A program made the position numbers and the translations under genes. Below, piece after piece: positions 1 to 15,000 of a DNA stretch of 64,000 nt (within the stretch, counting starts at the first letter, position 1; the number at the start of each line of letters is the position of its first letter). Origin of the DNA: Panagrolaimus kolymaensis (taxonomy: Eukaryota; Nematoda; Chromadorea; Rhabditida; Panagrolaimidae); NCBI GenBank assembly GCA_028622995.1, contig JAJQJQ010000057.1, positions 186,001 to 250,000 on the forward strand, in the 5' to 3' direction. The notes under the pieces were generated by a model. The model ran no database searches and was not told the DNA's origin. It saw only the letters and a list, made by a program, of their open reading frames with translations.

Positions 1-3000
1 CATGAAGCAAGCAACGTCCATAATAATTAAACTTGTAAATTCTATAAGTGTCCAAAATCGAAATTATTTTAATCGAATTTTAGAAAAAAAAGTTTTAACA
101 CTTTTTTTTATTCCAAAAATTTGAAACCATTTTATTGGTTTGGTGAAGCTGCCATGAAGCAAGCAACGTCCATAATAATTAAACTTGTAAATTCTATAAG
201 TGTCCAAAATCGAAATTATTTTAATCGAATTTTAGAAAAAAAAGTTTTAATACTTTTTTTTATTCCAAAAATTTGAAACCATTTTATTGGTTTGACGAAG
301 CTGCTAAGAAGCGAGCAACGTCCATAATAATTAAACTTGTAAATTCTATAAGTGTCCAAAATCGAAATTATTTTAATCGAATTTTAGAAAAAAAAGTTTT
401 AACACTTTTTTTTATTCCAAAAATTTGAAACCATTTTATTGGTTTGATGAAGCTGCCATGAAGCAAGCAACGTCCATAATAATTAAACTTGTAAATTCTA
501 TAAGTGTCCAAAATCGAAATTATTTTAATCGAATTTTAGAAAAAAAAGTTTTAACACTTTTTTTTATTCCAAAAATTTGAAACCATTTTATTGGTTTGGT
601 GAAGCTGCCATGAAGCAAGCAACGTCCATAATAATTAAACTTGTAAATTCTATAAGTGTCCAAAATCGAAATTATTTTAATCGAATTTTAGAAAAAAAAG
701 TTTTAACACTTTTTTTTATTCCAAAAATTTGAAACCATTTTATTGGTTTGATGAAGCTGCTAAGAAGCGAGCAACGTCCATAATAATTAAACTTGTAAAT
801 TCTGGCAGTGTCTAAAAGATAAAAGATTCTCATCGAATTACAGAAAAAAAAGTTTTAACACTTTTTTTTATTCCAAAAATTTGAAACCATTTTATTGGTT
901 TGACGAAGCTGCTAAGAAGCGAGCAACGTCCATAATAATTAAACTTGTAAATTCTGGCAGTGTCTAAAAGATAAAAGATTCTCATCGAATTAAAGAAAAA
1001 AAAGTTTTAACACTTTTTTTTATTCCAAAAATTTGAAACCATTTTATTGGTTTGATGATGCTGCCATGAAGCAAGCAACGTCCATAATAATTAAACTTGT
1101 AAATTCTATAAGTGTCCAAAATCGAAATTATTTTAATCGAATTTTAGAAAAAAAAGTTTTAACACTTTTTTTTATTCCAAAAATTTGAAACCATTTTATT
1201 GGTTTGGTGAAGCTGCCATGAAGCAAGCAACGTCCATAATAATTAAACTTGTAAATTCTATAAGTGTCCAAAATCGAAATTATTTTAATCGAATTTTAGA
1301 AAAAAAAGTTTTAACACTTTTTTTTATTCCAAAAATTTGAAACCATTTTATTGGTTTGACGAAGCTGCTAAGAAGCGAGCAACGTCCATAATAATTAAAC
1401 TTGTAAATTCTATAAGTGTCCAAAATCGAAATTATTTTAATCGAATTTTAGAAAAAAAAGTTTTAATACTTTTTTTTATTCCAAAAATTTGAAACCATTT
1501 TATTGGTTTGACGAAGCTGCTAAGAAGCGAGCAACGTCCATAATAATTAAACTTGTAAATTCTATAAGTGTCCAAAATCGAAATTATTTTAATCGAATTT
1601 TAGAAAAAAAAGTTTTAATACTTTTTTTTATTCCAAAAATTTGAAACCATTTTATTGGTTTGACGAAGCTGCTAAGAAGCGAGCAACGTCCATAATAATT
1701 AAACTTGTAAATTCTATAAGTGTCCAAAATCGAAATTATTTTAATCGAATTTTAGAAAAAAAAGTTTTAACACTTTTTTTTATTCCAAAAATTTGAAACC
1801 ATTTTATTGGTTTGACGAAGCTGCTAAGAAGCGAGCAACGTCCATAATAATTAAACTTGTAAATTCTATAAGTGTCCAAAATCGAAATTATTTTAATCGA
1901 ATTTTAGAAAAAAAAGTTTTAACACTTTTTTTTATTCCAAAAATTTGAAACCATTTTATTGGTTTGGTGAAGCTGCCATGAAGCAAGCAACGTCCATAAT
2001 AATTAAACTTGTAAATTCTATAAGTGTCCAAAATCGAAATTATTTTAATCGAATTTTAGAAAAAAAAGTTTTAACACTTTTTTTTATTCCAAAAATTTGA
2101 AACCATTTTATTGGTTTGGTGAAGCTGCCATGAAGCAAGCAACGTCCATAATAATTAAACTTGTAAATTCTATAAGTGTCCAAAATCGAAATTATTTTAA
2201 TCGAATTTTAGAAAAAAAAGTTTTAACACTTTTTTTTATTCCAAAAATTTGAAACCATTTTATTGGTTTGGTGAAGCTGCCATGAAGCAAGCAACGTCCA
2301 TAATAATTAAACTTGTAAATTCTATAAGTGTCCAAAATCGAAATTATTTTAATCGAATTTTAGAAAAAAAAGTTTTAACACTTTTTTTTATTCCAAAAAT
2401 TTGAAACCATTTTATTGGTTTGACGAAGCTGCTAAGAAGCGAGCAACGTCCATAATAATTAAACTTGTAAATTCTATAAGTGTCCAAAATCGAAATTATT
2501 TTAATCGAATTTTAGAAAAAAAAGTTTTAATACTTTTTTTTATTCCAAAAATTTGAAACCATTTTATTGGTTTGGTGAAGCTGCCATGAAGCAAGCAACG
2601 TCCATAATAATTAAACTTGTAAATTCTATAAGTGTCCAAAATCGAAATTATTTTAATCGAATTTTAGAAAAAAAAGTTTTAATACTTTTTTTTATTCCAA
2701 AAATTTGAAACCATTTTATTGGTTTGACGAAGCTGCTAAGAAGCGAGCAACGTCCATAATAATTAAACTTGTAAATTCTATAAGTGTCCAAAATCGAAAT
2801 TATTTTAATCGAATTTTAGAAAAAAAAGTTTTAACACTTTTTTTTATTCCAAAAATTTGAAACCATTTTATTGGTTTGACGAAGCTGCTAAGAAGCGAGC
2901 AACGTCCATAATAATTAAACTTGTAAATTCTATAAGTGTCCAAAATCGAAATTATTTTAATCGAATTTTAGAAAAAAAAGTTTTAACACTTTTTTTTATT

Positions 3001-6000
3001 CCAAAAATTTGAAACCATTTTATTGGTTTGGTGAAGCTGCCATGAAGCAAGCAACGTCCATAATAATTAAACTTGTAAATTCTATAAGTGTCCAAAATCG
3101 AAATTATTTTAATCGAATTTTAGAAAAAAAAGTTTTAACACTTTTTTTTATTCCAAAAATTTGAAACCATTTTATTGGTTTGGTGAAGCTGCCATGAAGC
3201 AAGCAACGTCCATAATAATTAAACTTGTAAATTCTATAAGTGTCCAAAATCGAAATTATTTTAATCGAATTTTAGAAAAAAAAGTTTTAACACTTTTTTT
3301 TATTCCAAAAATTTGAAACCATTTTATTGGTTTGATGAAGCTGCTAAGAAGCGAGCAACGTCCATAATAATTAAACTTGTAAATTCTGGCAGTGTCTAAA
3401 AGATAAAAGATTCTCATCGAATTAAAGAAAAAAAAGTTTTAACACTTTTTTTTATTCCAAAAATTTGAAACCATTTTATTGGTTTGACGAAGCTGCTAAG
3501 AAGCGAGCAACGTCCATAATAATTAAACTTGTAAATTCTGGCAGTGTCTAAAAGATAAAAGATTCTCATCGAATTAAAGAAAAAAAAGTTTTAACACTTT
3601 TTTTTATTCCAAAAATTTGAAACCATTTTATTGGTTTGACGAAGCTGCTAAGAAGCGAGCAACGTCCATAATAATTAAACTTGTAAATTCTGGCAGTGTC
3701 TAAAAGATAAAAGATTCTCATCGAATTAAAGAAAAAAAAGTTTTAACACTTTTTTTTATTCCAAAAATTTGAAACCATTTTATTGGTTTGATGAAGCTGC
3801 CATGAAGCAAGCAACGTCCATAATAATTAAACTTGTAAATTCTATAAGTGTCCAAAATCGAAATTATTTTAATCGAATTTTACAAAAAAAAGTTTTAACA
3901 CTTTTTTTTATTCCAAAAATTTGAAACCATTTTATTGGTTTGACGAAGCTGCTAAGAAGCGAGCAACGTCCATAATAATTAAACTTGTAAATTCTGGCAG
4001 TGTCTAAAAGATAAAAGATTCTCATCGAATTAAAGAAAAAAAAGTTTTAACACTTTTTTTTATTCCAAAAATTTGAAACCATTTTATTGGTTTGACCAAG
4101 CTGCTAAGAAGCGAGCAACGTCCATAATAATTAAACTTGTAAATTCTGGCAGTGTCTAAAAGATAAAAGATTCTCATCGAATTAAAGAAAAAAAAGTTTT
4201 AACACTTTTTTTTATTCCAAAAATTTGAAACCATTTTATTGGTTTGATGAAGCTGCCATGAAGCAAGCAACGTCCATAATAATTAAACTTGTAAATTCTG
4301 GCAGTGTCTAAAAGATAAAAGATTCTCATCGAATTAAAGAAAAAAAAGTTTTAACACTTTTTTTTATTCCAAAAATTTGAAACCATTTTATTGGTTTGAT
4401 GAAGCTGCCATGAAGCAAGCAACGTCCATAATAATTAAACTTGTAAATTCTGGCAGTGTCTAAAAGATAAAAGATTCTCATCGAATTAAAGAAAAAAAAG
4501 TTTTAACACTTTTTTTTATTCCAAAAATTTAAAACCATTTTATTGGTTTGACGAAGCTGCTAAGAAGCGAGCAACGTCCATAATAATTAAACTTGTAAAT
4601 TCTGGCAGTGTCTAAAAGATAAAAGATTCTCATCGAATTAAAGAAAAAAAAGTTTTAACACTTTTTTTTATTCCAAAAATTTGAAACCATTTTATTGGTT
4701 TGACGAAGCTGCTAAGAAGCGAGCAACGTCCATAATAATTAAACTTGTAAATTCTGGCAGTGTCTAAAAGATAAAAGATTCTCATCGAATTAAAGAAAAA
4801 AAAGTTTTAACACTTTTTTTTATTCCAAAAATTTGAAACCATTTTATTGGTTTGATGAAGCTGCCATGAAGCAAGCAACGTCCATAATAATTAAACTTGT
4901 AAATTCTATAAGTGTCCAAAATCGAAATTATTTTAATCGAATTTTACAAAAAAAAGTTTTAACACTTTTTTTTATTCCAAAAATTTGAAACCATTTTATT
5001 GGTTTGACGAAGCTGCTAAGAAGCGAGCAACGTCCATAATAATTAAACTTGTAAATTCTGGCAGTGTCTAAAAGATAAAAGATTCTCATCGAATTAAAGA
5101 AAAAAAAGTTTTAACACTTTTTTTTATTCCAAAAATTTGAAACCATTTTATTGGTTTGACGAAGCTGCTAAGAAGCGAGCAACGTCCATAATAATTAAAC
5201 TTGTAAATTCTGGCAGTGTCTAAAAGATAAAAGATTCTCATCGAATTAAAGAAAAAAAAGTTTTAACACTTTTTTTTATTCCAAAAATTTGAAACCATTT
5301 TATTGGTTTGACGAAGCTGCTAAGAAGCGAGCAACGTCCATAATAATTAAACTTGTAAATTCTGGCAGTGTCTAAAAGATAAAAGATTCTCATCGAATTA
5401 AAGAAAAAAAAGTTTTAACACTTTTTTTTATTCCAAAAATTTGAAACCATTTTATTGGTTTGATGAAGCTGCCATGAAGCAAGCAACGTCCATAATAATT
5501 AAACTTGTAAATTCTATAAGTGTCCAAAATCGAAATTATTTTAATCGAATTTTACAAAAAAAAGTTTTAACACTTTTTTTTATTCCAAAAATTTGAAACC
5601 ATTTTATTGGTTTGACGAAGCTGCTAAGAAGCGAGCAACGTCCATAATAATTAAACTTGTAAATTCTGGCAGTGTCTAAAAGATAAAAGATTCTCATCGA
5701 ATTAAAGAAAAAAAAGTTTTAACACTTTTTTTTATTCCAAAAATTTGAAACCATTTTATTGGTTTGATGAAGCTGCCATGAAGCAAGCAACGTCCATAAT
5801 AATTAAACTTCTAAATTCTATAAGTGTCCAAAATCGAAATTATTTTAATCGAATTTCACAAAAAAAAGTTTTAACACTTTTTTTTATTCCAAAAATTTGA
5901 AACCATTTTATTGGTTTGACGAAGCTGCTAAGAAGCGAGCAACGTCCATAATAATTAAACTTGTAAATTCTGGCAGTGTCTAAAAGATAAAAGATTCTCA

Positions 6001-9000
6001 TCGAATTAAAGAAAAAAAAGTTTTAACACTTTTTTTTATTCCAAAAATTTGAAACCATTTTATTGGTTTGATGAAGCTGCCATGAAGCAAGCAACGTCCA
6101 TAATAATTAAACTTGTAAATTCTATAAGTGTCCAAAATCGAAATTATTTTAATCGAATTTTACAAAAAAAAGTTTTAACACTTTTTTTTATTCCAAAAAT
6201 TTGAAACCATTTTATTGGTTTGACGAAGCTGCTAAGAAGCGAGCAACGTCCATAATAATTAAACTTGTAAATTCTGGCAGTGTCTAAAAGATAAAAGATT
6301 CTCATCGAATTAAAGAAAAAAAAGTTTTAACACTTTTTTTTATTCCAAAAATTTGAAACCATTTTATTGGTTTGATGAAGCTGCCATGAAGCAAGCAACG
6401 TCCATAATAATTAAACTTGTAAATTCTATAAGTGTCCAAAATCGAAATTATTTTAATCGAATTTCACAAAAAAAAGTTTTAACACTTTTTTTTATTCCAA
6501 AAATTTGAAACCATTTTATTGGTTTGACGAAGCTGCTAAGAAGCGAGCAACGTCCATAATAATTAAACTTGTAAATTCTGGCAGTGTCTAAAAGATAAAA
6601 GATTCTCATCGAATTAAAGAAAAAAAAGTTTTAACACTTTTTTTTATTCCAAAAATTTGAAACCATTTTATTGGTTTGATGAAGCTGCCATGAAGCAAGC
6701 AACGTCCATAATAATTAAACGTGTAAATTCTATAAGTGTCCAAAATCGAAATTATTTTAATCGAATTTTACAAAAAAAAGTTTTAACACTTTTTTTTATT
6801 CCAAAAATTTAAAACCATTTTATTGGTTTGACGAAGCTGCTAAGAAGCGAGCAACGTCCATAATAATTAAACTTGTAAATTCTGGCAGTGTCTAAAAGAT
6901 AAAAGATTCTCATCGAATTAAAGAAAAAAAAGTTTTAACACTTTTTTTTATTCCAAAAATTTGAAACCATTTTATTGGTTTGACGAAGCTGCTAAGAAGC
7001 GAGCAACGTCCATAATAATTAAACTTGTAAATTCTGGCAGTGTCCAAAATCGAAATTATTTTAATCGAATTTTACAAAAAAAAGTTTTAACACTTTTTTT
7101 TATTCCAAAAATTTAAAACCATTTTATTGGTTTGACGAAGCTGCTAAGAAGCGAGCAACGTCCATAATAATTAAACTTGTAAATTCTGGCAGTGTCTAAA
7201 AGATAAAAGATTCTCATCGAATTAAAGAAAAAAAAGTTTTAACACTTTTTTTTATTCCAAAAATTTGAAACCATTTTATTGGTTTGATGAAGCTGCCATG
7301 AAGCAAGCAACGTCCATAATAATTAAACTTGTAAATTCTGGCAGTGTCTAAAAGATAAAAGATTCTCATCGAATTAAAGAAAAAAAAGTTTTAACACTTT
7401 TTTTTATTCCAAAAATTTGAAACCATTTTATTGGTTTGACGAAGCTGCTAAGAAGCGAGCAACGTCCATAATAATTAAACTTGTAAATTCTGGCAGTGTC
7501 TAAAAGATAAAAGATTCTCATCGAATTAAAGAAAAAAAAGTTTTAACACTTTTTTTTATTCCAAAAATTTGAAACCTTTTTATTGGTTTGACGAAGCTGC
7601 TAAGATTCCAAAAATTTGAAACCATTTTATTGGTTTGACGAAGCTGCTAAGAAGCGAGCAACGTCCATAATAATTAAACTTGTAAATTCTGGCAGTGTCT
7701 AAAAGATAAAAGATTCTCATCGAATTAAAGAAAAAAAAGTTTTAACACTTTTTTTTATTCCAAAAATTTGAAACCTTTTTATTGGTTTGACGAAGCTGCT
7801 AAGAAGCGAGCAACGTCCATAATAATTAAACTTGTAAATTCTGGCAGTGTCTAAAAGATAAAAGATTCTCATCGAATTAAAGAAAAAAAAGTTTTAACAC
7901 TTTTTTTTATTCCAAAAATTTGAAACCATTTTATTGGTTTGACGAAGCTGCTAAGAAGCGAGCAACGTCCATAATAATTAAACTTGTAAATTCTGGCAGT
8001 GTCTAAAAGATAAAAGATTCTCATCGAATTAAAGAAAAAAAAGTTTTAACACTTTTTTTTATTCCAAAAATTTGAAACCTTTTTATTGGTTTGACGAAGC
8101 TGCTAAGAAGCGAGCAACGTCCATAATAATTAAACTTGTAAATTCTGGCAGTGTCTAAAAGATAAAAGATTCTCATCGAATTAAAGAAAAAAAAGTTTTA
8201 ACACTTTTTTTTATTCCAAAAATTTGAAACCATTTTATTGGTTTGATGAAGCTGCCATGAAGCAAGCAACGTCCATAATAATTAAACTTGTAAATTCTAT
8301 AAGTGTCCAAAATCGAAATTATTTTAATCGAATTTCACAAAAAAAAGTTTTAACACTTTTTTTTATTCCAAAAATTTGAAACCATTTTATTGGTTTGACG
8401 AAGCTGCTAAGAAGCGAGCAACGTCCATAATAATTAAACTTGTAAATTCTGGCAGTGTCTAAAAGATAAAAGATTCTCATCGAATTAAAGAAAAAAAAGT
8501 TTTAACACTTTTTTTTATTCCAAAAATTTGAAACCATTTTATTGGTTTGACGAAGCTGCTAAGAAGCGAGCAACGTCCATAATAATTAAACTTGTAAATT
8601 CTGGCAGTGTCTAAAAGATAAAAGATTCTCATCGAATTAAAGAAAAAAAAGTTTTAACACTTTTTTTTATTCCAAAAATTTGAAACCATTTTATTGGTTT
8701 GATGAAGCTGCCATGAAGCAAGCAACGTCCATAATAATTAAACGTGTAAATTCTATAAGTGTCCAAAATCGAAATTATTTTAATCGAATTTTACAAAAAA
8801 AAGTTTTAACACTTTTTTTTATTCCAAAAATTTAAAACCATTTTATTGGTTTGACGAAGCTGCTAAGAAGCGAGCAACGTCCATAATAATTAAACTTGTA
8901 AATTCTGGCAGTGTCTAAAAGATAAAAGATTCTCATCGAATTAAAGAAAAAAAAGTTTTAACACTTTTTTTTATTCCAAAAATTTGAAACCATTTTATTG

Positions 9001-12000
9001 GTTTGACGAAGCTGCTAAGAAGCGAGCAACGTCCATAATAATTAAACTTGTAAATTCTGGCAGTGTCTAAAAGATAAAAGATTCTCATCGAATTAAAGAA
9101 AAAAAAGTTTTAACACTTTTTTTTATTCCAAAAATTTGAAACCTTTTTATTGGTTTGACGAAGCTGCTAAGAAGCGAGCAACGTCCATAATAATTAAACT
9201 TGTAAATTCTGGCAGTGTCTAAAAGATAAAAGATTCTCATCGAATTAAAGAAAAAAAAGTTTTAACACTTTTTTTTATTCCAAAAATTTGAAACCATTTT
9301 ATTGGTTTGACGAAGCTGCTAAGAAGCGCGCAACGTCCATAATAATTAAACTTGTAAATTCTGGCAGTGTCTAAAAGATAAAAGATTCTCATCGAATTAA
9401 AGAAAAAAAAGTTTTAACACTTTTTTTTATTCCAAAAATTTGAAACCTTTTTATTGGTTTGACGAAGCTGCTAAGAAGCGAGCAACGTCCATAATAATTA
9501 AACTTGTAAATTCTGGCAGTGTCTAAAAGATAAAAGATTCTCATCGAATTAAAGAAAAAAAAGTTTTAACACTTTTTTTTATTCCAAAAATTTGAAACCA
9601 TTTTATTGGTTTGACGAAGCTGCTAAGAAGCGAGCAACGTCCATAATAATTAAACTTGTAAATTCTGGCAGTGTCTAAAAGATAAAAGATTTTCATCGAA
9701 TTAAAGAAAAAAAAGTTTTAACACTTTTTTTTATTCCAAAAATTTGAAACCATTTTATTTGTTTGACGAAGCTGCTAAGAAGCGAGCAACGTCCATAATA
9801 ATTAAACTTGTAAATTCTGGCAGTGTCTAAAAGATAAAAGATTCTCATCGAATTAAAGAAAAAAAAGTTTTAACACTTTTTTTTATTCCAAAAATTTGAA
9901 ACCATTTTATTGGTTTGATGAAGCTGCCATGAAGCAAGCAACGTCCATAATAATTAAACTTGTAAATTCTGGCAGTGTCTAAAAGATAAAAGATTCTCAT
10001 CGAATTAAAGAAAAAAAAGTTTTAACACTTTTTTTTATTCCAAAAATTTGAAACCATTTTATTGGTTTGACGAAGCTGCTAAGAAGCGAGCAACGTCCAT
10101 AATAATTAAACTTGTAAATTCTGGCAGTGTCTAAAAGATAAAAGATTCTCATCGAATTAAAGAAAAAAAAGTTTTAACACTTTTTTTTATTCCAAAAATT
10201 TGAAACCATTTTATTGGTTTGACGAAGCTGCTAAGAAGCGAGCAAAGTCCATAATAATTAAACTTGTAAATTCTGGCAGTGTCTAAAAGATAAAAGATTC
10301 TCATCGAATTAAAGAAAAAAAAGTTTTAACACTTTTTTTTATTCCAAAAATTTGAAACCATTTTATTGGTTTGATGAAGCTGCCATGAAGCAAGCAACGT
10401 CCATAATAATTAAACTTGTAAATTCTGGCAGTGTCTAAAAGATAAAAGATTCTCATCGAATTAAAGAAAAAAAAGTTTTAACACTTTTTTTTATTCCAAA
10501 AATTTGAAACCATTTTATTGGTTTGATGAAGCTGCCATGAAGCAAGCAACGTCCATAATAATTAAACTTGTAAATTCTGGCAGTGTCTAAAAGATAAAAG
10601 ATTCTCATCGAATTAAAGAAAAAAAAGTTTTAACACTTTTTTTTATTCCAAAAATTTGAAACCATTTTATTTGTTTGACGAAGCTGCTAAGAAGCGAGCA
10701 ACGTCCATAATAATTAAACTTGTAAATTCTGGCAGTGTCTAAAAGATAAAAGATTCTCATCGAATTAAAGAAAAAAAAGTTTTAACACTTTTTTTTATTC
10801 CAAAAATTTGAAACCATTTTATTGGTTTGACGAAGCTGCTAAGAAGCGAGCAAAGTCCATAATAATTAAACTTGTAAATTCTGGCAGTGTCTAAAAGATA
10901 AAAGATTCTCATCGAATTAAAGAAAAAAAAGTTTTAACACTTTTTTTTATTCCAAAAATTTGAAACCATTTTATTGGTTTGATGAAGCTGCCATGAAGCA
11001 AGCAACGTCCATAATAATTAAACTTGTAAATTCTGGCAGTGTCTAAAAGATAAAAGATTCTCATCGAATTAAAGAAAAAAAAGTTTTAACACTTTTTTTT
11101 ATTCCAAAAATTTGAAACCATTTTATTGGTTTGACGAAGCTGCTAAGAAGCGAGCAACGTCCATAATAATTAAACTTGTAAATTCTGGCAGTGTCTAAAA
11201 GATAAAAGATTCTCATCGAATTAAAGAAAAAAAAGTTTTAACACTTTTTTTTATTCCAAAAATTTGAAACCATTTTATTTGTTTGACGAAGCTGCTAAGA
11301 AGCGAGCAACGTCCATAATAATTAAACTTGTAAATTCTGGCAGTGTCTAAAAGATAAAAGATTCTCATCGAATTAAAGAAAAAAAAGTTTTAACACTTTT
11401 TTTTATTCCAAAAATTTGAAACCATTTTATTGGTTTGACGAAGCTGCTAAGAAGCGAGCAACGTCCATAATAATTAAACTTGTAAATTCTGGCAGTGTCT
11501 AAAAGATAAAAGATTCTCATCGAATTAAAGAAAAAAAAGTTTTAACACTTTTTTTTATTCCAAAAATTTGAAACCATTTTATTTGTTTGACGAAGCTGCT
11601 AAGAAGCGAGCAACGTCCATAATAATTAAACTTGTAAATTCTGGCAGTGTCTAAAAGATAAAAGATTCTCATCGAATTAAAGAAAAAAAAGTTTTAAAAC
11701 TTTTTTTTATTCCAAAAATTTGAAACCATTTTATTGGTTTGATGAAGCTGCCATGAAGCAAGCAACGTCCATAATAATTAAACTTGTAAATTCTGGCAGT
11801 GTCTAAAAGATAAAAGATTCTCATCGAATTAAAGAAAAAAAAGTTTTAACACTTTTTTTTATTCCAAAAATTTGAAACCATTTTATTTGTTTGACGAAGC
11901 TGCTAAGAAGCGAGCAACGTCCATAATAATTAAACTTGTAAATTCTGGCAGTGTCTAAAAGATAAAAGATTCTCATCGAATTAAAGAAAAAAAAGTTTTA

Positions 12001-15000
12001 ACACTTTTTTTTATTAAAAAAATTTGAAACCATTTTATTGGTTTGACGAAGCTGCTAAGAAGCGAGCAACGTCCATAATAATTAAACTTGTAAATTCTGG
12101 CAGTGTCTAAAAGATAAAAGATTCTCATCGAATTAAAGAAAAAAAAGTTTTAACACTTTTTTTTATTCCAAAAATTTGAAACCATTTTATTTGTTTGACG
12201 AAGCTGCTAAGAAGCGAGCAACGTCCATAATAATTAAACTTGTAAATTCTGGCAGTGTCTAAAAGATAAAAGATTCTCATCGAATTAAAGAAAAAAAAGT
12301 TTTAACACTTTTTTTTATTCCAAAAATTTGAAACCATTTTATTGGTTTGATGAAGCTGCCATGAAGCAAGCAACGTCCATAATAATTAAACTTGTAAATT
12401 CTGGCAGTGTCTAAAAGATAAAAGATTCTCATCGAATTAAAGAAAAAAAAGTTTTAACACTTTTTTTTATTCCAAAAATTTGAAACCATTTTATTTGTTT
12501 GACGAAGCTGCTAAGAAGCGAGCAACGTCCATAATAATTAAACTTGTAAATTCTGGCAGTGTCTAAAAGATAAAAGATTCTCATCGAATTAAAGAAAAAA
12601 AAGTTTTAACACTTTTTTTTATTCCAAAAATTTGAAACCATTTTATTGGTTTGACGAAGCTGCTAAGAAGCGAGCAACGTCCATAATAATTAAACTTGTA
12701 AATTCTGGCAGTGTCTAAAAGATAAAAGATTCTCATCGAATTAAAGAAAAAAAAGTTTTAACACTTTTTTTTATTCCAAAAATTTGAAACCTTTTTATTG
12801 GTTTGATGAAGCTGCCATGAAGCAAGCAACGTCCATAATAATTAAACTTGTAAATTCTGGCAGTGTCTAAAAGATAAAAGATTCTCATCGAATTAAAGAA
12901 AAAAAAGTTTTAACACTTTTTTTTATTCCAAAAATTTGAAACCATTTTATTGGTTTGACGAAGCTGCTAAGAAGCGAGCAACGTCCATAATAATTAAACT
13001 TGTAAATTCTGGCAGTGTCTAAAAGATAAAAGATTCTCATCGAATTAAAGAAAAAAAAGTTTTAACACTTTTTTTTATTCCAAAAATTTGAAACCATTTT
13101 ATTTGTTTGACGAAGCTGCTAAGAAGCGAGCAACGTCCATAATAATTAAACTTGTAAATTCTGGCAGTGTCTAAAAGATAAAAGATTCTCATCGAATTAA
13201 AGAAAAAAAAGTTTTAACACTTTTTTTTATTCCAAAAATTTGAAACCATTTTATTGGTTTGATGAAGCTGCCATGAAGCAAGCAACGTCCATAATAATTA
13301 AACTTGTAAATTCTGGCAGTGTCTAAAAGATAAAAGATTCTCATCGAATTAAAGAAAAAAAAGTTTTAACACTTTTTTTTATTCCAAAAATTTGAAACCA
13401 TTTTATTGGTTTGACGAAGCTGCTAAGAAGCGAGCAACGTCCATAATAATTAAACTTGTAAATTCTGGCAGTGTCTAAAAGATAAAAGATTCTCATCGAA
13501 TTAAAGAAAAAAAAGTTTTAACACTTTTTTTTATTCCAAAAATTTGAAACCATTTTATTTGTTTGACGAAGCTGCTAAGAAGCGAGCAACGTCCATAATA
13601 ATTAAACTTGTAAATTCTGGCAGTGTCTAAAAGATAAAAGATTCTCATCGAATTAAAGAAAAAAAAGTTTTAACACTTTTTTTTATTCCAAAAATTTGAA
13701 ACCATTTTATTTGTTTGACGAAGCTGCTAAGAAGCGAGCAACGTCCATAATAATTAAACTTGTAAATTCTGGCAGTGTCTAAAAGATAAAAGATTCTCAT
13801 CGAATTAAAGAAAAAAAAGTTTTAACACTTTTTTTTATTCCAAAAATTTGAAACCATTTTATTGGTTTGACGAAGCTGCTAAGAAGCGAGCAACGTCCAT
13901 AATAATTAAACTTGTAAATTCTGGCAGTGTCTAAAAGATAAAAGATTCTCATCGAATTAAAGAAAAAAAAGTTTTAACACTTTTTTTTATTCCAAAAATT
14001 TGAAACCTTTTTATTGGTTTGATGAAGCTGCCATGAAGCAAGCAACGTCCATAATAATTAAACTTGTAAATTCTGGCAGTGTCTAAAAGATAAAAGATTC
14101 TCATCGAATTAAAGAAAAAAAAGTTTTAACACTTTTTTTTATTCCAAAAATTTGAAACCATTTTATTGGTTTGACGAAGCTGCTAAGAAGCGAGCAACGT
14201 CCATAATAATTAAACTTGTAAATTCTGGCAGTGTCTAAAAGATAAAAGATTCTCATCGAATTAAAGAAAAAAAAGTTTTAACACTTTTTTTTATTCCAAA
14301 AATTTGAAACCATTTTATTTGTTTGACGAAGCTGCTAAGAAGCGAGCAACGTCCATAATAATTAAACTTGTAAATTCTGGCAGTGTCTAAAAGATAAAAG
14401 ATTCTCATCGAATTAAAGAAAAAAAAGTTTTAACACTTTTTTTTATTCCAAAAATTTGAAACCATTTTATTGGTTTGACGAAGCTGCTAAGAAGCGAGCA
14501 ACGTCCATAATAATTAAACTTGTAAATTCTGGCAGTGTCTAAAAGATAAAAGATTCTCATCGAATTAAAGAAAAAAAAGTTTTAACACTTTTTTTTATTC
14601 CAAAAATTTGAAACCATTTTATTTGTTTGACGAAGCTGCTAAGAAGCGAGCAACGTCCATAATAATTAAACTTGTAAATTCTGGCAGTGTCTAAAAGATA
14701 AAAGATTCTCATCGAATTAAAGAAAAAAAAGTTTTAACACTTTTTTTTATTCCAAAAATTTGAAACCATTTTATTGGTTTGACGAAGCTGCTAAGAAGCG
14801 AGCAACGTCCATAATAATTAAACTTGTAAATTCTGGCAGTGTCTAAAAGATAAAAGATTCTCATCGAATTAAAGAAAAAAAAGTTTTAACACTTTTTTTT
14901 ATTCCAAAAATTTGAAACCATTTTATTGGTTTGATGAAGCTGCCATGAAGCAAGCAACGTCCATAATAATTAAACTTGTAAATTCTGGCAGTGTCTAAAA